Part shown: positions 36,389-44,283 of the stretch, one piece after another
How positions within the stretch are numbered: the first letter of the stretch is position 1
How the letters are laid out: each line of letters begins with the position of its first letter
Assembly: GCF_016056275.1 (NCBI RefSeq)
Contig: NZ_JAECZA010000005.1
Coordinates: forward strand, 11,628-75,627
Reading direction: 5' to 3'
Length of the DNA stretch: 64,000 nt
Source: Dendronalium phyllosphericum CENA369
GTDB lineage: Bacteria; Cyanobacteriota; Cyanobacteriia; Cyanobacteriales; Nostocaceae
Made by a program: the position numbers and the translations under genes
The notes under the pieces: generated by a model
What the model was told of the DNA's origin: nothing
The model's input: only the letters and a program-made list of their open reading frames with translations
The model's database searches: none

Positions 36389-36427
36389 CAGGTTTCCATT
36401 ATGGTGGGAGCCTGATTTTTGATTTTT
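36389..36427 (+). terminator. psb34 intrinsic terminator
   Basis: CAGGTTTCC and GGGAGCCTG form a 9-bp stem with G-U pairs, followed by ATTTTTGATTTTTT. It begins 39 bp after the psb34 stop. It is the clearest factor-independent terminator in the window. Confidence 0.8.
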
Positions 36428-36533
36428 TGCGAGAATTATCATATTGTAGTATAATTATATACTTTATTTTTGGCTAATCTGAAAAGCTTAATATATCCAA
36501 AGTAGAATAACATCTACTTGATGACAGTCATGA

Positions 36534-36669
36534 GCTGTTCCACATAAAAATTGCACATTGACTGGAGGCGGAGCTATCCTTGCTTTGCTCGATTAGACTG
36601 TTGACAGTCAACAGTTAACAGTCAACAACCACCACGAGTAGTTATGCTTTTTTAGCGTGCATTAGCTTA
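36534..36669 (-). repeat. Dispersed repeat, copy 3 (inverted, diverged)
   Basis: Reverse complement of the family at 24646 and 30981: it retains GTGGTTGTTGACTGTTAACTG, GTCAATGTGCAATTTTTA and an end AACAGC, but carries an extra GCAAAGCAAGGATAGCTCCG stretch. It lies upstream of the TPR protein gene. Confidence 0.7.
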
Positions 36670-36740
36670 GTGAGATTGTTAGCTTATTTTGAATGCGCCC
36701 TATCAGGGGATGTAAACTTTGTCTTGGCTCTTTAGCCGCC

Positions 36741-38939
36741 ATGAGCGTGAATGATACTGCACACTCCGATAATTTCGCTTGGAATCGGCAAGTTTATCAC
36801 CGTCTAAAGCTCGCCCTCAGTCTCGACTTACGGCGACAAATATTTTTGGCGGTATGTGATGATTTACACTTAAGAAATCAAGTGGCGGCTCGTTTGCATT
36901 CCACTTTGGCTTATCCAGTTGGGCAAATTTTATATCAGCCATTAGATGGCCAGGCAACTAGTACTCCAGCCTACCCGCGATTAGTGACTTTGCGGTTGAA
37001 TTTAAGCGAACCTCACCCTATAGCTCAGATAAATCAATGGCTAACTAACTATCCACCGCCGATTGTTGGGGCATCAAAAGATACACCTGGACGACCTTTA
37101 CCAATACCAACATTTCAGATTGTCGGGGTAGAGCAGCTAACTAAGCAGCCAGTAGCAGTACAACGTTCCTTTTTACACAATTTGCGCTTAAGCGAACAGT
37201 ATTTCTCTAGCCAAGAATCTAGCCGATTCCTTGAGTCTAGCCTGCTGTTGTGGGTATCGCGTCCTTGGTTATCTGCTATTCAGCAGTCAGCTCCACAGTT
37301 TTGGCGTTGGCGTACTGGTGTATTTATATTTGCTGGAGAACCTACACCTACGACACATAATTCAGATTATCCAGAACGTTTTTCTAGTTCTAGAAGTTTG
37401 GACTTAGGAAATTTTGAGCGATCTGTTTTAGAAGAATCAGCAATTGAAGCAGAACTTAAAGAAGCAGCTGCAAAAAATCTCAAGTTTGCGGATGATTTTA
37501 ATTTGTCGCCAGAAATACCAACAAGAGCAGGTAAAGTACAAGAAACTCCACCTGTAACTTCAGAATTGTTGAACAATGAGCTACAGCAGCAGGAACATGC
37601 AGCTAGTACGAGTGAAAACCAGAGCTTATCACTGTCTTATGTGAGTCAGGAATTAGTAGAGTTAGTCACAGCAACGATTAATCCGCAGGATCGAGACACA
37701 GAAGAGAACTGGCAACCACAACAAATTTTGTTAGAAATAGAGGAATTACACTCACAACAAGCTTCCCAAGAAACACTAGCAGCAGCTTATCATCAGTTAG
37801 GAAATTTATATCGCCTTCGGATTGAGCAAGGACAGTCAAGCATCGAAAATTTGATGGTGGCAATTCTTGCTTATCAAGAAGCGATCGCTCACGATGAAGC
37901 CTCACCACAACTGCCAGATATTTTAAATGATTTAGGTACACTTTACTGGATGCTATATCGCACACCACATAGTTCCGAAGAGGGACAAACTTACATTGAG
38001 CAGGGAATTGAATTTTATCAGTTGGCTTTAAAGTTAATTTCACCACAGACACATGCCGAAACTTACGCGCGGGTGCAAAATAATTTGGGAACAGCTTACG
38101 GTGATTTAGCTCGTTTTTCTCAGCCAGCCGAGAATTGGCAGCAAGCAGTTTCAGCTTACAGCGAAGCACTGCGTTATCGAACAGCCGAAACCGATCCGTT
38201 AAAGTATGCTGCTTGTCAGAATAATTTAGGTACTGCCTACTGGCATCTCGCACAACACAATCAACCAATTGTGCATTTGCAGCAAGCGATCGCATCTTAC
38301 AATGAAGCACTGGTTCGCTACAACCCAGAACAGGAGCCGCTAAAGTATGGCATGATTCAAAATAATATCGGTACTGCCTACTGGAACCTAGCTCAATACG
38401 AACAACCAGCTGAAAACCTCAAGTCAGCTATCGATGTCTACCGCGAAGCTTTAAAATATCGAACTCCCGTTCATGTTCCTAATGCCTGCGCCGCCACTCA
38501 CAATAATCTTGGTACGGCATACTGGCATCTCGCAAATTTGTCTCAGACAACAAAAGATGTGCGGCAAAAATTACTACAATTGTGCATCAGCGCTTACGAA
38601 GAAGCCATTGCTTTAGCTCATTCACTAAACAGTGCCTCTTTAAGTTTTGATGTGTTTGCTGCTCACAATAATTTAGGACTAGCTCATTATCAGCTAGTAA
38701 CAGATAATGCTTTTAATGGTGATAAAGCGACGCGATCGCAACATTTAGAAGTAGCATTAAACAATCATTTACAAGCCTTAAAAGGATTGAGAAAACAACC
38801 AGAGGCTTATCAAACAACTTTTGCCTATGTGGTGAAAACAATTCGGGCTTTCCACAACGAATTAGGCATCCAAGGACAAAATCTTGCCTTATCTAAAGTA
38901 CCTAGTCAGTTGTTGCCAGAAATTCTCACTAAGTTATAA
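36741..38939 (+). CDS. TPR repeat protein with a novel N-terminal domain
   Basis: 732 residues from the ATG at 36741 (the track adds 16 residues). The N-terminal 220 residues (NFAWNRQVYHRLKLALSLDL; IFLAVCDDLHLRNQVAARL; SLLLWVSRPWLSAIQQSAPQ) resemble the alpha/beta core of a P-loop-like domain but lack a visible Walker A. A low-complexity acidic linker (about 225-320) leads to about eight long TPR units marked by NNLGTAYWHLA. It is a scaffold-type protein; the partner is unknown. Psb34 lies upstream but no link is shown. Confidence 0.75.
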   Translation: MSVNDTAHSDNFAWNRQVYHRLKLALSLDLRRQIFLAVCDDLHLRNQVAARLHSTLAYPVGQILYQPLDGQATSTPAYPRLVTLRLNLSEPHPIAQINQWLTNYPPPIVGASKDTPGRPLPIPTFQIVGVEQLTKQPVAVQRSFLHNLRLSEQYFSSQESSRFLESSLLLWVSRPWLSAIQQSAPQFWRWRTGVFIFAGEPTPTTHNSDYPERFSSSRSLDLGNFERSVLEESAIEAELKEAAAKNLKFADDFNLSPEIPTRAGKVQETPPVTSELLNNELQQQEHAASTSENQSLSLSYVSQELVELVTATINPQDRDTEENWQPQQILLEIEELHSQQASQETLAAAYHQLGNLYRLRIEQGQSSIENLMVAILAYQEAIAHDEASPQLPDILNDLGTLYWMLYRTPHSSEEGQTYIEQGIEFYQLALKLISPQTHAETYARVQNNLGTAYGDLARFSQPAENWQQAVSAYSEALRYRTAETDPLKYAACQNNLGTAYWHLAQHNQPIVHLQQAIASYNEALVRYNPEQEPLKYGMIQNNIGTAYWNLAQYEQPAENLKSAIDVYREALKYRTPVHVPNACAATHNNLGTAYWHLANLSQTTKDVRQKLLQLCISAYEEAIALAHSLNSASLSFDVFAAHNNLGLAHYQLVTDNAFNGDKATRSQHLEVALNNHLQALKGLRKQPEAYQTTFAYVVKTIRAFHNELGIQGQNLALSKVPSQLLPEILTKL

Positions 38940-38987
38940 ATTAAAACATATCTGGCGTTGCCCAATTACTCAATCTAATTATTAATA

Positions 38988-40091
38988 TTAAACACCTAAA
39001 ACAGCGAGATATTGTTGTGCGATCGCTTCTAAAGTAAAATGCTCAAGCCAAACTGGCTCGACATATTTCATCTCACCCGACAAAACTCTCAAAATTGCTT
39101 GTGCTATTGCTTCAGGATCGCCAACTGGAACTAATTCGCCATACTTGCCATTATCTAAAATTTCTGCCGGGCCGCTCGGACAATCAGTTGAAATTACCGG
39201 AGTTCCCACTGCCATTGCTTCTACTAAAACATTACCAAAACCTTCCCAAGCGGAAGATAAAACAAATAAAGCTGATGCAGCCATATAAGCATAGGGATTA
39301 TTAATAAATCCAAGTAAAGCAACTTTATCCTTTAAGCCTAATTCTTGAACTAAAGACAATAAATTTTGCTTCTCTCTGCCATTTCCTAAAATCATTAACC
39401 GACAGGGTTGTTGGCGCTGCACTTTCTCAAATGCGCGGATTAAAGTAGGAAAATCTTTTTGTGCTATTAATCTACCAACCCCAAGTATGACAGGTGGTTC
39501 TCCAGATGCAAACCAAGGGTGGTTGATGGGTTCTTTAGCTTTTTCTAATAAATCTGAAGTAATAACAGGATTGTAAATAGTTTGGATGCGTTCCAAGGGC
39601 AAATGCGTGACATTAGCTAAGTCTTGCGCCACCCCTTGAGAAACTGCAACGATCGCATCCGCCCAAGGATAAAATAAGCGTGCGGCGACAGGACTCAAAC
39701 GCGCTGTCAGTTGGGGTAGATTTTTCGCTTCTACAGAAAGAGTATTATGTTCCGACACCACAACCCGCGTTGAAACTCCAGCTAATTGCTTTGCCAACAA
39801 GGCAATTTCGCAGGGATAGTGCAGTGCAGTTAAGAGGGCGATAGGTTGCTGCTGTCGCAAATAACGCACCAGCTTGGGCAAACTCATTGGTAACTTAGGA
39901 GACTTCAAATCAACAATTCGCACATGGGGCGATACTAAAGAGGTGTAAGTTGCATCTATCCCAGTTAGTACTAAATCAACGTTGTATTGCTGTTGAACAA
40001 AATAGTTTACTAAATTTACCATCAATCGTTCGGCTCCGCCATTGGCAAGGCTGCGAAGGAACACAGCAATTTGAGGTCTTGAGTTTGTCAT
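38988..40091 (-). CDS. Glycosyltransferase family 4 protein
   Basis: 367 residues with the two-lobed GT-B fold. The N-lobe has SLANGGAERLMVNLVNYF. The C-lobe has VGRLIAQKDFPTLIRAFEKV and the donor-site EGFGNVLVEAMAVGTPVIST, the E-x7-E motif. It is a retaining transferase, probably for a surface polysaccharide. It lies 74 bp downstream of the HpsE-like gene and likely shares its transcript. Confidence 0.92.
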   Translation of the reverse strand: MTNSRPQIAVFLRSLANGGAERLMVNLVNYFVQQQYNVDLVLTGIDATYTSLVSPHVRIVDLKSPKLPMSLPKLVRYLRQQQPIALLTALHYPCEIALLAKQLAGVSTRVVVSEHNTLSVEAKNLPQLTARLSPVAARLFYPWADAIVAVSQGVAQDLANVTHLPLERIQTIYNPVITSDLLEKAKEPINHPWFASGEPPVILGVGRLIAQKDFPTLIRAFEKVQRQQPCRLMILGNGREKQNLLSLVQELGLKDKVALLGFINNPYAYMAASALFVLSSAWEGFGNVLVEAMAVGTPVISTDCPSGPAEILDNGKYGELVPVGDPEAIAQAILRVLSGEMKYVEPVWLEHFTLEAIAQQYLAVLGV

Positions 40092-40165
40092 AGTTACGAG
40101 AAGGTAGAAAGATCGTTATTGTTCGTTTTATAACCCAATCCCCAATCCCCAATCCCCAATCCCTT

Positions 40166-41119
40166 TTACTTCAAAAGTGAAAAAGAACTCATAAAGCGTC
40201 CGATTCTACCTTGATATTCACAGGCTTTGCCAATATCTGTAGCAAATTGGTTGCGGTAGCGTAGATAGTAGGAAATCAATTTATAACCATCTGAGATTAT
40301 ATAAAAAGGAGTTAAGAAAACCATGAAAGGACGTTGCCAAGGATAAAGTCGAGTTAGTCGAAAAGTATAGTTTGCTAGTCCGAAACCGCGAGATAGTTTC
40401 AGAAGATAATCTCTTTCTAATCGTCTGGCTTCAATGTGGTGATATATTTTCATTTGGGGATTGTGCCAGATTTCCCAATGACTATTTTGAATATGATAGA
40501 GTGCTTCAGTATCTTCGCCACATCCGGCTATTTTGCTTTTATTTTCATCTCTACCCTGACGCGACAATTTGGATGGAACGCACTCCAGCCATGCTTGCTT
40601 TCTAACTACACATCCAGCGCCCGCCGGAACTTTTCGAGGTTTGGCATCTCGTGCATAACAAAAGGAGCTGTCACCAGGATTATTGACTGCTAAAAGACTA
40701 TTAATTTGTTTAAAATAGGCAGGAATTGGTGTATCTAATTTAGGATAAATAATGCTCCCATAAGCGCCTATTTTCGGATTTTTATGACCGAAGCTATAAG
40801 CCTCAGATACCCAATTTTCTACAGGGAGATTGTCATCGTCTAAAAAACCAATTAAATTGCTTTTGGCACTTTCAATAGCTTGCTGACGGGCTGCTGCTAA
40901 TCCTTGTATAGGTTCAAATACACATCGTAACTGACAATCTAAACGCCATTTTTGAGCATATTTAGAAATAATTTCTCCTGTGTTATCAGTGCTATTATTA
41001 TCGACAACTAACACCTCCCATTTGATTCCTTCTAAATCGACTTGTTTGGACAGACATTCGAGAACTTCTGGAATGCGTTTAGCTCCGTTATAAGTACAAA
41101 TGGCAACGGTAAAGTCCAT
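40166..41119 (-). CDS. HpsE-like family 2 glycosyltransferase
   Basis: 317 residues in a GT-A fold: FTVAICTYNGAKRIPEVLEC at the start, VVDNNSTDNT, and the metal-binding FLDDDNLPVENW (DXD type). The C-terminal 60 residues contain a hydrophobic stretch (PFMVFLTPFYIISDGYKL) that can associate with the membrane. The length and late region resemble HpsE of hormogonium polysaccharide loci. A GGAGG site lies 5 bases before the ATG. I am sure of the GT2 family, less of the HpsE name. Confidence 0.8.
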   Translation of the reverse strand: MDFTVAICTYNGAKRIPEVLECLSKQVDLEGIKWEVLVVDNNSTDNTGEIISKYAQKWRLDCQLRCVFEPIQGLAAARQQAIESAKSNLIGFLDDDNLPVENWVSEAYSFGHKNPKIGAYGSIIYPKLDTPIPAYFKQINSLLAVNNPGDSSFCYARDAKPRKVPAGAGCVVRKQAWLECVPSKLSRQGRDENKSKIAGCGEDTEALYHIQNSHWEIWHNPQMKIYHHIEARRLERDYLLKLSRGFGLANYTFRLTRLYPWQRPFMVFLTPFYIISDGYKLISYYLRYRNQFATDIGKACEYQGRIGRFMSSFSLLK

Positions 41120-41278
41120 CTAGACCTCCGTAATGGCTTCGAGATTTGGATTTCTTAGATTATGCTCGATTCAGAGCAATGAAGGGGTAGGGAGCAGGGG
41201 GAGCATGGAAGACAAAGAGGGAAAATGGAAAAAGATTTCTTGCCCTTTAACCTTTTCCCTATTACTTCTGCTCCTGTT

Positions 41279-41875
41279 TTAATTTTTAATTTGCGACAAT
41301 TTCCACATTTTCCAAAAATAGCTAGAAATCCAATTAGTTGTGATGTGAGCAACAATTGGTACTAACAAGTTGCCACTAATGAGGGTGCTAAATCCCAGTA
41401 TGAGACCTATAATAGTTGCCCAAATTACATAAGGCCATTGTTGGGAACCGCTGAGGTGCAAGACACCAAAGCAAAGACTCGATACAATGACAGCCACACT
41501 ATCTAAGCCTAAAGCTGGTAGCATTACACCGCGAAATAATAATTCTTCGCTCAACCCTGGTAGCAACCCCAACCAAATTAAATCTGGCAAAGCTAAAGGA
41601 CTCAGTACTACTTCCAGGTAATAATCTGCACTTTTCCGGTAGGGAAGACAAAAGCGATAGGCTAAACCACTCAAGGCTGTAATTGTTAACCCCAACGCCA
41701 GCCCCAAGAGTAAATCCTTTTGATCCCAGTACCACTTAAACAGCGATACATTACCAAAGTGCAACCACAGCTTGGCAACTATCCACAAGATAATTGCCGT
41801 TGCTCCCATTGCTACTAGTACTTGGATGCGTGTGAGGTAGGGAATTTCTGGTTCGTGTTTTTGTTGTTCTACCAC
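41279..41875 (-). CDS. CPBP family intramembrane glutamic protease
   Basis: 198 residues starting at a GTG, with about five hydrophobic segments. The motif 1 EExxxR appears as LSEELLFRGVMLPALG (about 105-120), and the later His motif as FGVLHLSG; a last segment has VAHITTNWISS. Family members (Rce1-like) cleave in or near membranes or protect against bacteriocins. Substrate unknown. It is the first downstream gene after DUF3326 on this strand. Confidence 0.88.
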   Translation of the reverse strand: MVEQQKHEPEIPYLTRIQVLVAMGATAIILWIVAKLWLHFGNVSLFKWYWDQKDLLLGLALGLTITALSGLAYRFCLPYRKSADYYLEVVLSPLALPDLIWLGLLPGLSEELLFRGVMLPALGLDSVAVIVSSLCFGVLHLSGSQQWPYVIWATIIGLILGFSTLISGNLLVPIVAHITTNWISSYFWKMWKLSQIKN

Positions 41876-41935
41876 GGGTATTTAGGGAGATGAGGGAGCA
41901 GGGGAGGCAGGGGAAGAATAACCACTGACTGACCA

Positions 41936-41963
41936 TTGTACAGACGCGATTAATCGCGTCTCT
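41936..41963. repeat. Palindromic repeat at the end of the DUF3326 gene
   Basis: Exact TTGTACAGACGCGATTAATC-type copy. Together with the neighbouring GACAACTGAC unit it provides the last codons (SVVSC) and the stop codon of the DUF3326 gene. Confidence 0.85.
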
Positions 41964-43029
41964 AACAACTGACAACTGACTGCAAAGAGGATAATTTAGG
42001 ACGGAGAGCAGATGGATTAATACCTGCTTTGTGTGCTACTAACACACCTACTGCTTCTAAATACGAGTTTACCTGTATGGATTCGATCCCCAAGGGTTGG
42101 GGAGGAACTTGTATTAAAGTTTTATTTTCCTCCACTGTAATTATTTGGCATTGCTTCTGGCTTAAACTCAGTAAGGCACTACTGCCACAAGCATTTGCAG
42201 GTACGATCGCAGTATCTACTCGATCTGCCCAAATATCTTCTTGTAAAGATGTCGTTAGTTCTTTCTCTAATATAAATTGTGGGGCACGACTTAAGCCGAC
42301 AAGTACGCACGGTAAAAAAGTATAACCTAATTCTTCGGCAGCGGAACGGGGCGATAAATTTGGATCTGGGGGTGCGGTTGCAAGGGCAGGAGAATGGGCG
42401 CAAGGAATTTGAAAGGTTCGTACTACTAAATGACTAATTACCGCTTCTGCACCCGCTAGGGGATCTACGCCTTGACCGTAACGGTAGTTTTGCACTGCTT
42501 CTTCATCCATATCATCGGGGAAACGAGCCACAACTGCGATCGCTTCTGCCCCCGCTTTTTTAATTAATATCTCAGCTGCCCTAAGCAAACTATCGGGGTT
42601 GCCAATTGTTCCCCAACTCGCCCCCGATGGCGCACACCGTAATTCTACATTTAAGGGAGCATCAGTAATCACATAATCTGTTAAAGTTAAGCCTAGTGTT
42701 GCCCGCGCTGCGTCGGCTGCTTGCAAATGTCGCAACCGCAATTCTGGCTCAATGCCTTGGTCTAAAAGTAAACCTATTTTGTTGTTGCGAACCGGACGCA
42801 AACCCCAGCATCCAGAGGCAAATTTGTCAAGTCCGTAACCTTCAACATAGAAAGCATTGGGAATATTCCAGTACAAACTTGCGCCATTGAGGACATTGGG
42901 ATGAGTAATGAGGCGATCGCAAACCTGTGCTAAAACTTTAGCAACTGGGAGTGCATCTCCGGCATAACCTCCAATTGCTGCCCCAACGCCAGTAGGAATA
43001 ATTAAAATAGTAGTGTAAGGTCGATTCAT
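41962..43029 (-). CDS. DUF3326 domain protein
   Basis: 355 residues, soluble, with the family's start MNRPYTTILIIPTGVGAAIGG, the middle LTLTDYVITDAPLNVELRCA, and PSGASWGTIGNPDSLLRAA. It is a widespread cyanobacterial family with no assigned reaction. The C-terminal five residues and the stop are encoded by a TCAGTTGTC-type repeat, so the original C-terminus may have been replaced. Confidence 0.85.
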   Translation of the reverse strand: MNRPYTTILIIPTGVGAAIGGYAGDALPVAKVLAQVCDRLITHPNVLNGASLYWNIPNAFYVEGYGLDKFASGCWGLRPVRNNKIGLLLDQGIEPELRLRHLQAADAARATLGLTLTDYVITDAPLNVELRCAPSGASWGTIGNPDSLLRAAEILIKKAGAEAIAVVARFPDDMDEEAVQNYRYGQGVDPLAGAEAVISHLVVRTFQIPCAHSPALATAPPDPNLSPRSAAEELGYTFLPCVLVGLSRAPQFILEKELTTSLQEDIWADRVDTAIVPANACGSSALLSLSQKQCQIITVEENKTLIQVPPQPLGIESIQVNSYLEAVGVLVAHKAGINPSALRPKLSSLQSVVSC

Positions 43030-43214
43030 AAAAAGTCTGGTGCTGAGTCGGAATCATTAAGAATGATTTCAGATTGATTCGCTAACTTCAAGTTCTAGGC
43101 TGCTAATCCTCTAGCACTTCTAATTATGCAGAACTCAGCACTCAGCACTCAGCACTCAGCGAGAAGTTGCGTGCGGGGGTTCCCCCCGTTGAGCAAACTT
43201 CGGTAACTCAGAAC

Positions 43215-43391
43215 TCAGCACTCAGAAGTCACAACGGCTTCTACAACAGCTTTTTGTTGAGTATCGTCTACAGAGGTAATTGCCCAACGTAAGGGTTCTC
43301 CTTGTTTTTTCAACTCTGCTTCAATTGCTTTTTGTAACTCTGTAGGAGTTTCTTGCAGGTCAATTTCAGCGGTAATAAAATGAGTAGTCAT
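43215..43391 (-). CDS. 58-residue conserved-type hypothetical protein
   Basis: A short gene below the track cutoff: MTTHFITAEIDLQETPTELQ, then KAIEAELKKQGEPLRW, AITSVDDTQQKAVVEAVV and a repeat-derived TSEC end. Codon use is normal and the residue pattern (alternating beta and alpha) looks like a compact domain. It is co-directional with and downstream of the ferredoxin gene (94 bp). The stop lies in the CTCAGCACTCAG repeat. Function unknown. Confidence 0.6.
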   Translation of the reverse strand: MTTHFITAEIDLQETPTELQKAIEAELKKQGEPLRWAITSVDDTQQKAVVEAVVTSEC

Positions 43392-43485
43392 TACGGTACA
43401 TCCTTGTGATTTGTAATTTATAGAATAGCTGAATCAAGGATGAAGTAAAAAACTTGAGTTTAATTTAGCTTCATCCTTAAACCTT

Positions 43486-43806
43486 TCATTTGTCTTTGCC
43501 AAATTGCAACTGATAAACTATTTCTTCCTTTTCGGTATCAATTTTCAAATCCGAACGGGGATAAGCAACACAAAGCAATACATAACCTTGTTTTTGCAAA
43601 TCTGGACTCACACCCATACCATCAGTTTGATCGACAGTTCCCTCAATTACTTGACCGGCGCAAGTTGTACAAACACCTGCATGACAAGAACTCGGTAAAT
43701 CTAGACCAGCGCTATCAGCTACCGACAAGATAGTTTCGTTTTCAGGAACTTGCAAAGTATGAGTTTTGCCTTGGTGGTTAATTTCTACGGTGTAAATTTT
43801 GGACAT
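43486..43806 (-). CDS. Plant-type 2Fe-2S ferredoxin
   Basis: 106 residues. The cluster ligands are in LPSSCHAGVCTTCAGQVIEG and LLCVAYPRSD, the C-x4-C-x2-C...C pattern of PetF-type ferredoxins. It differs from the main photosynthetic PetF (PYSCRAGACSTC) and has a longer C-terminus (KEEIVYQLQFGKDK), so it is a specialised minor ferredoxin. The redox partner is not evident. Confidence 0.93.
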   Translation of the reverse strand: MSKIYTVEINHQGKTHTLQVPENETILSVADSAGLDLPSSCHAGVCTTCAGQVIEGTVDQTDGMGVSPDLQKQGYVLLCVAYPRSDLKIDTEKEEIVYQLQFGKDK

Positions 43807-43879
43807 ATAGAAAAAAGGTGTGTGCCAACAGTCAAATGGATTATTTTATCCGATCGATAGATGCAAAAACAAATTTTAC

Positions 43880-44100
43880 AATACAGCATTCAGGAGTCAG
43901 GAGGAGGCAGTGCGTTGCGGAGGTTCCCTCCGTTGTAGCAACTGCCGTCCAGAATTCAGAATTTGCCTAAGTACAAGTGGCGTATGAATAAACAGTGAAA
44001 TACCACACTAAATCTTCGATTTAGTCTTCTTAAATTTAGTGGCAAGTCTAAATCCCACACTAATTAATTCTGACTCCTGAATTCTTCAATTTAAAATAGC
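43880..44100. repeat. Inverted ends with GAGTCAGAATTC-type repeat, and a hairpin
   Basis: ATTCAGGAGTCAGGAG on the left and CTGACTCCTGAATTC on the right bracket about 200 bp that include ACTAAATCTTCGATTTAGT, a perfect 8-bp hairpin at 44007-44025. The same GGAGTCAGAA unit occurs at 26918-26940 and 26998-27015. No gene lies inside. It sits between divergent ferredoxin and acnB. Confidence 0.55.
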
Positions 44101-44283
44101 TTTATCGGCAAAAGTAGCTTTACAGTGTAATTATAAGTCCTAGCCAGACGAAAAACTTAAAGTTATGAGCTTCACTTCGTTGTTAATTCAACCGTCAAGA
44201 GTTATGAAGTTGAATTATCATAAAGCTTCGGAAGTGATTATAAATACTTAACAAATGTTTGGCTAAATATCTTGGAGTGTAGA

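Noticed and set aside
37678-38310. 210-residue antisense ORF in the TPR protein gene
   Set aside because: The opposite strand is a clear TPR coding region; the antisense ORF is a by-product of its repeat periodicity.
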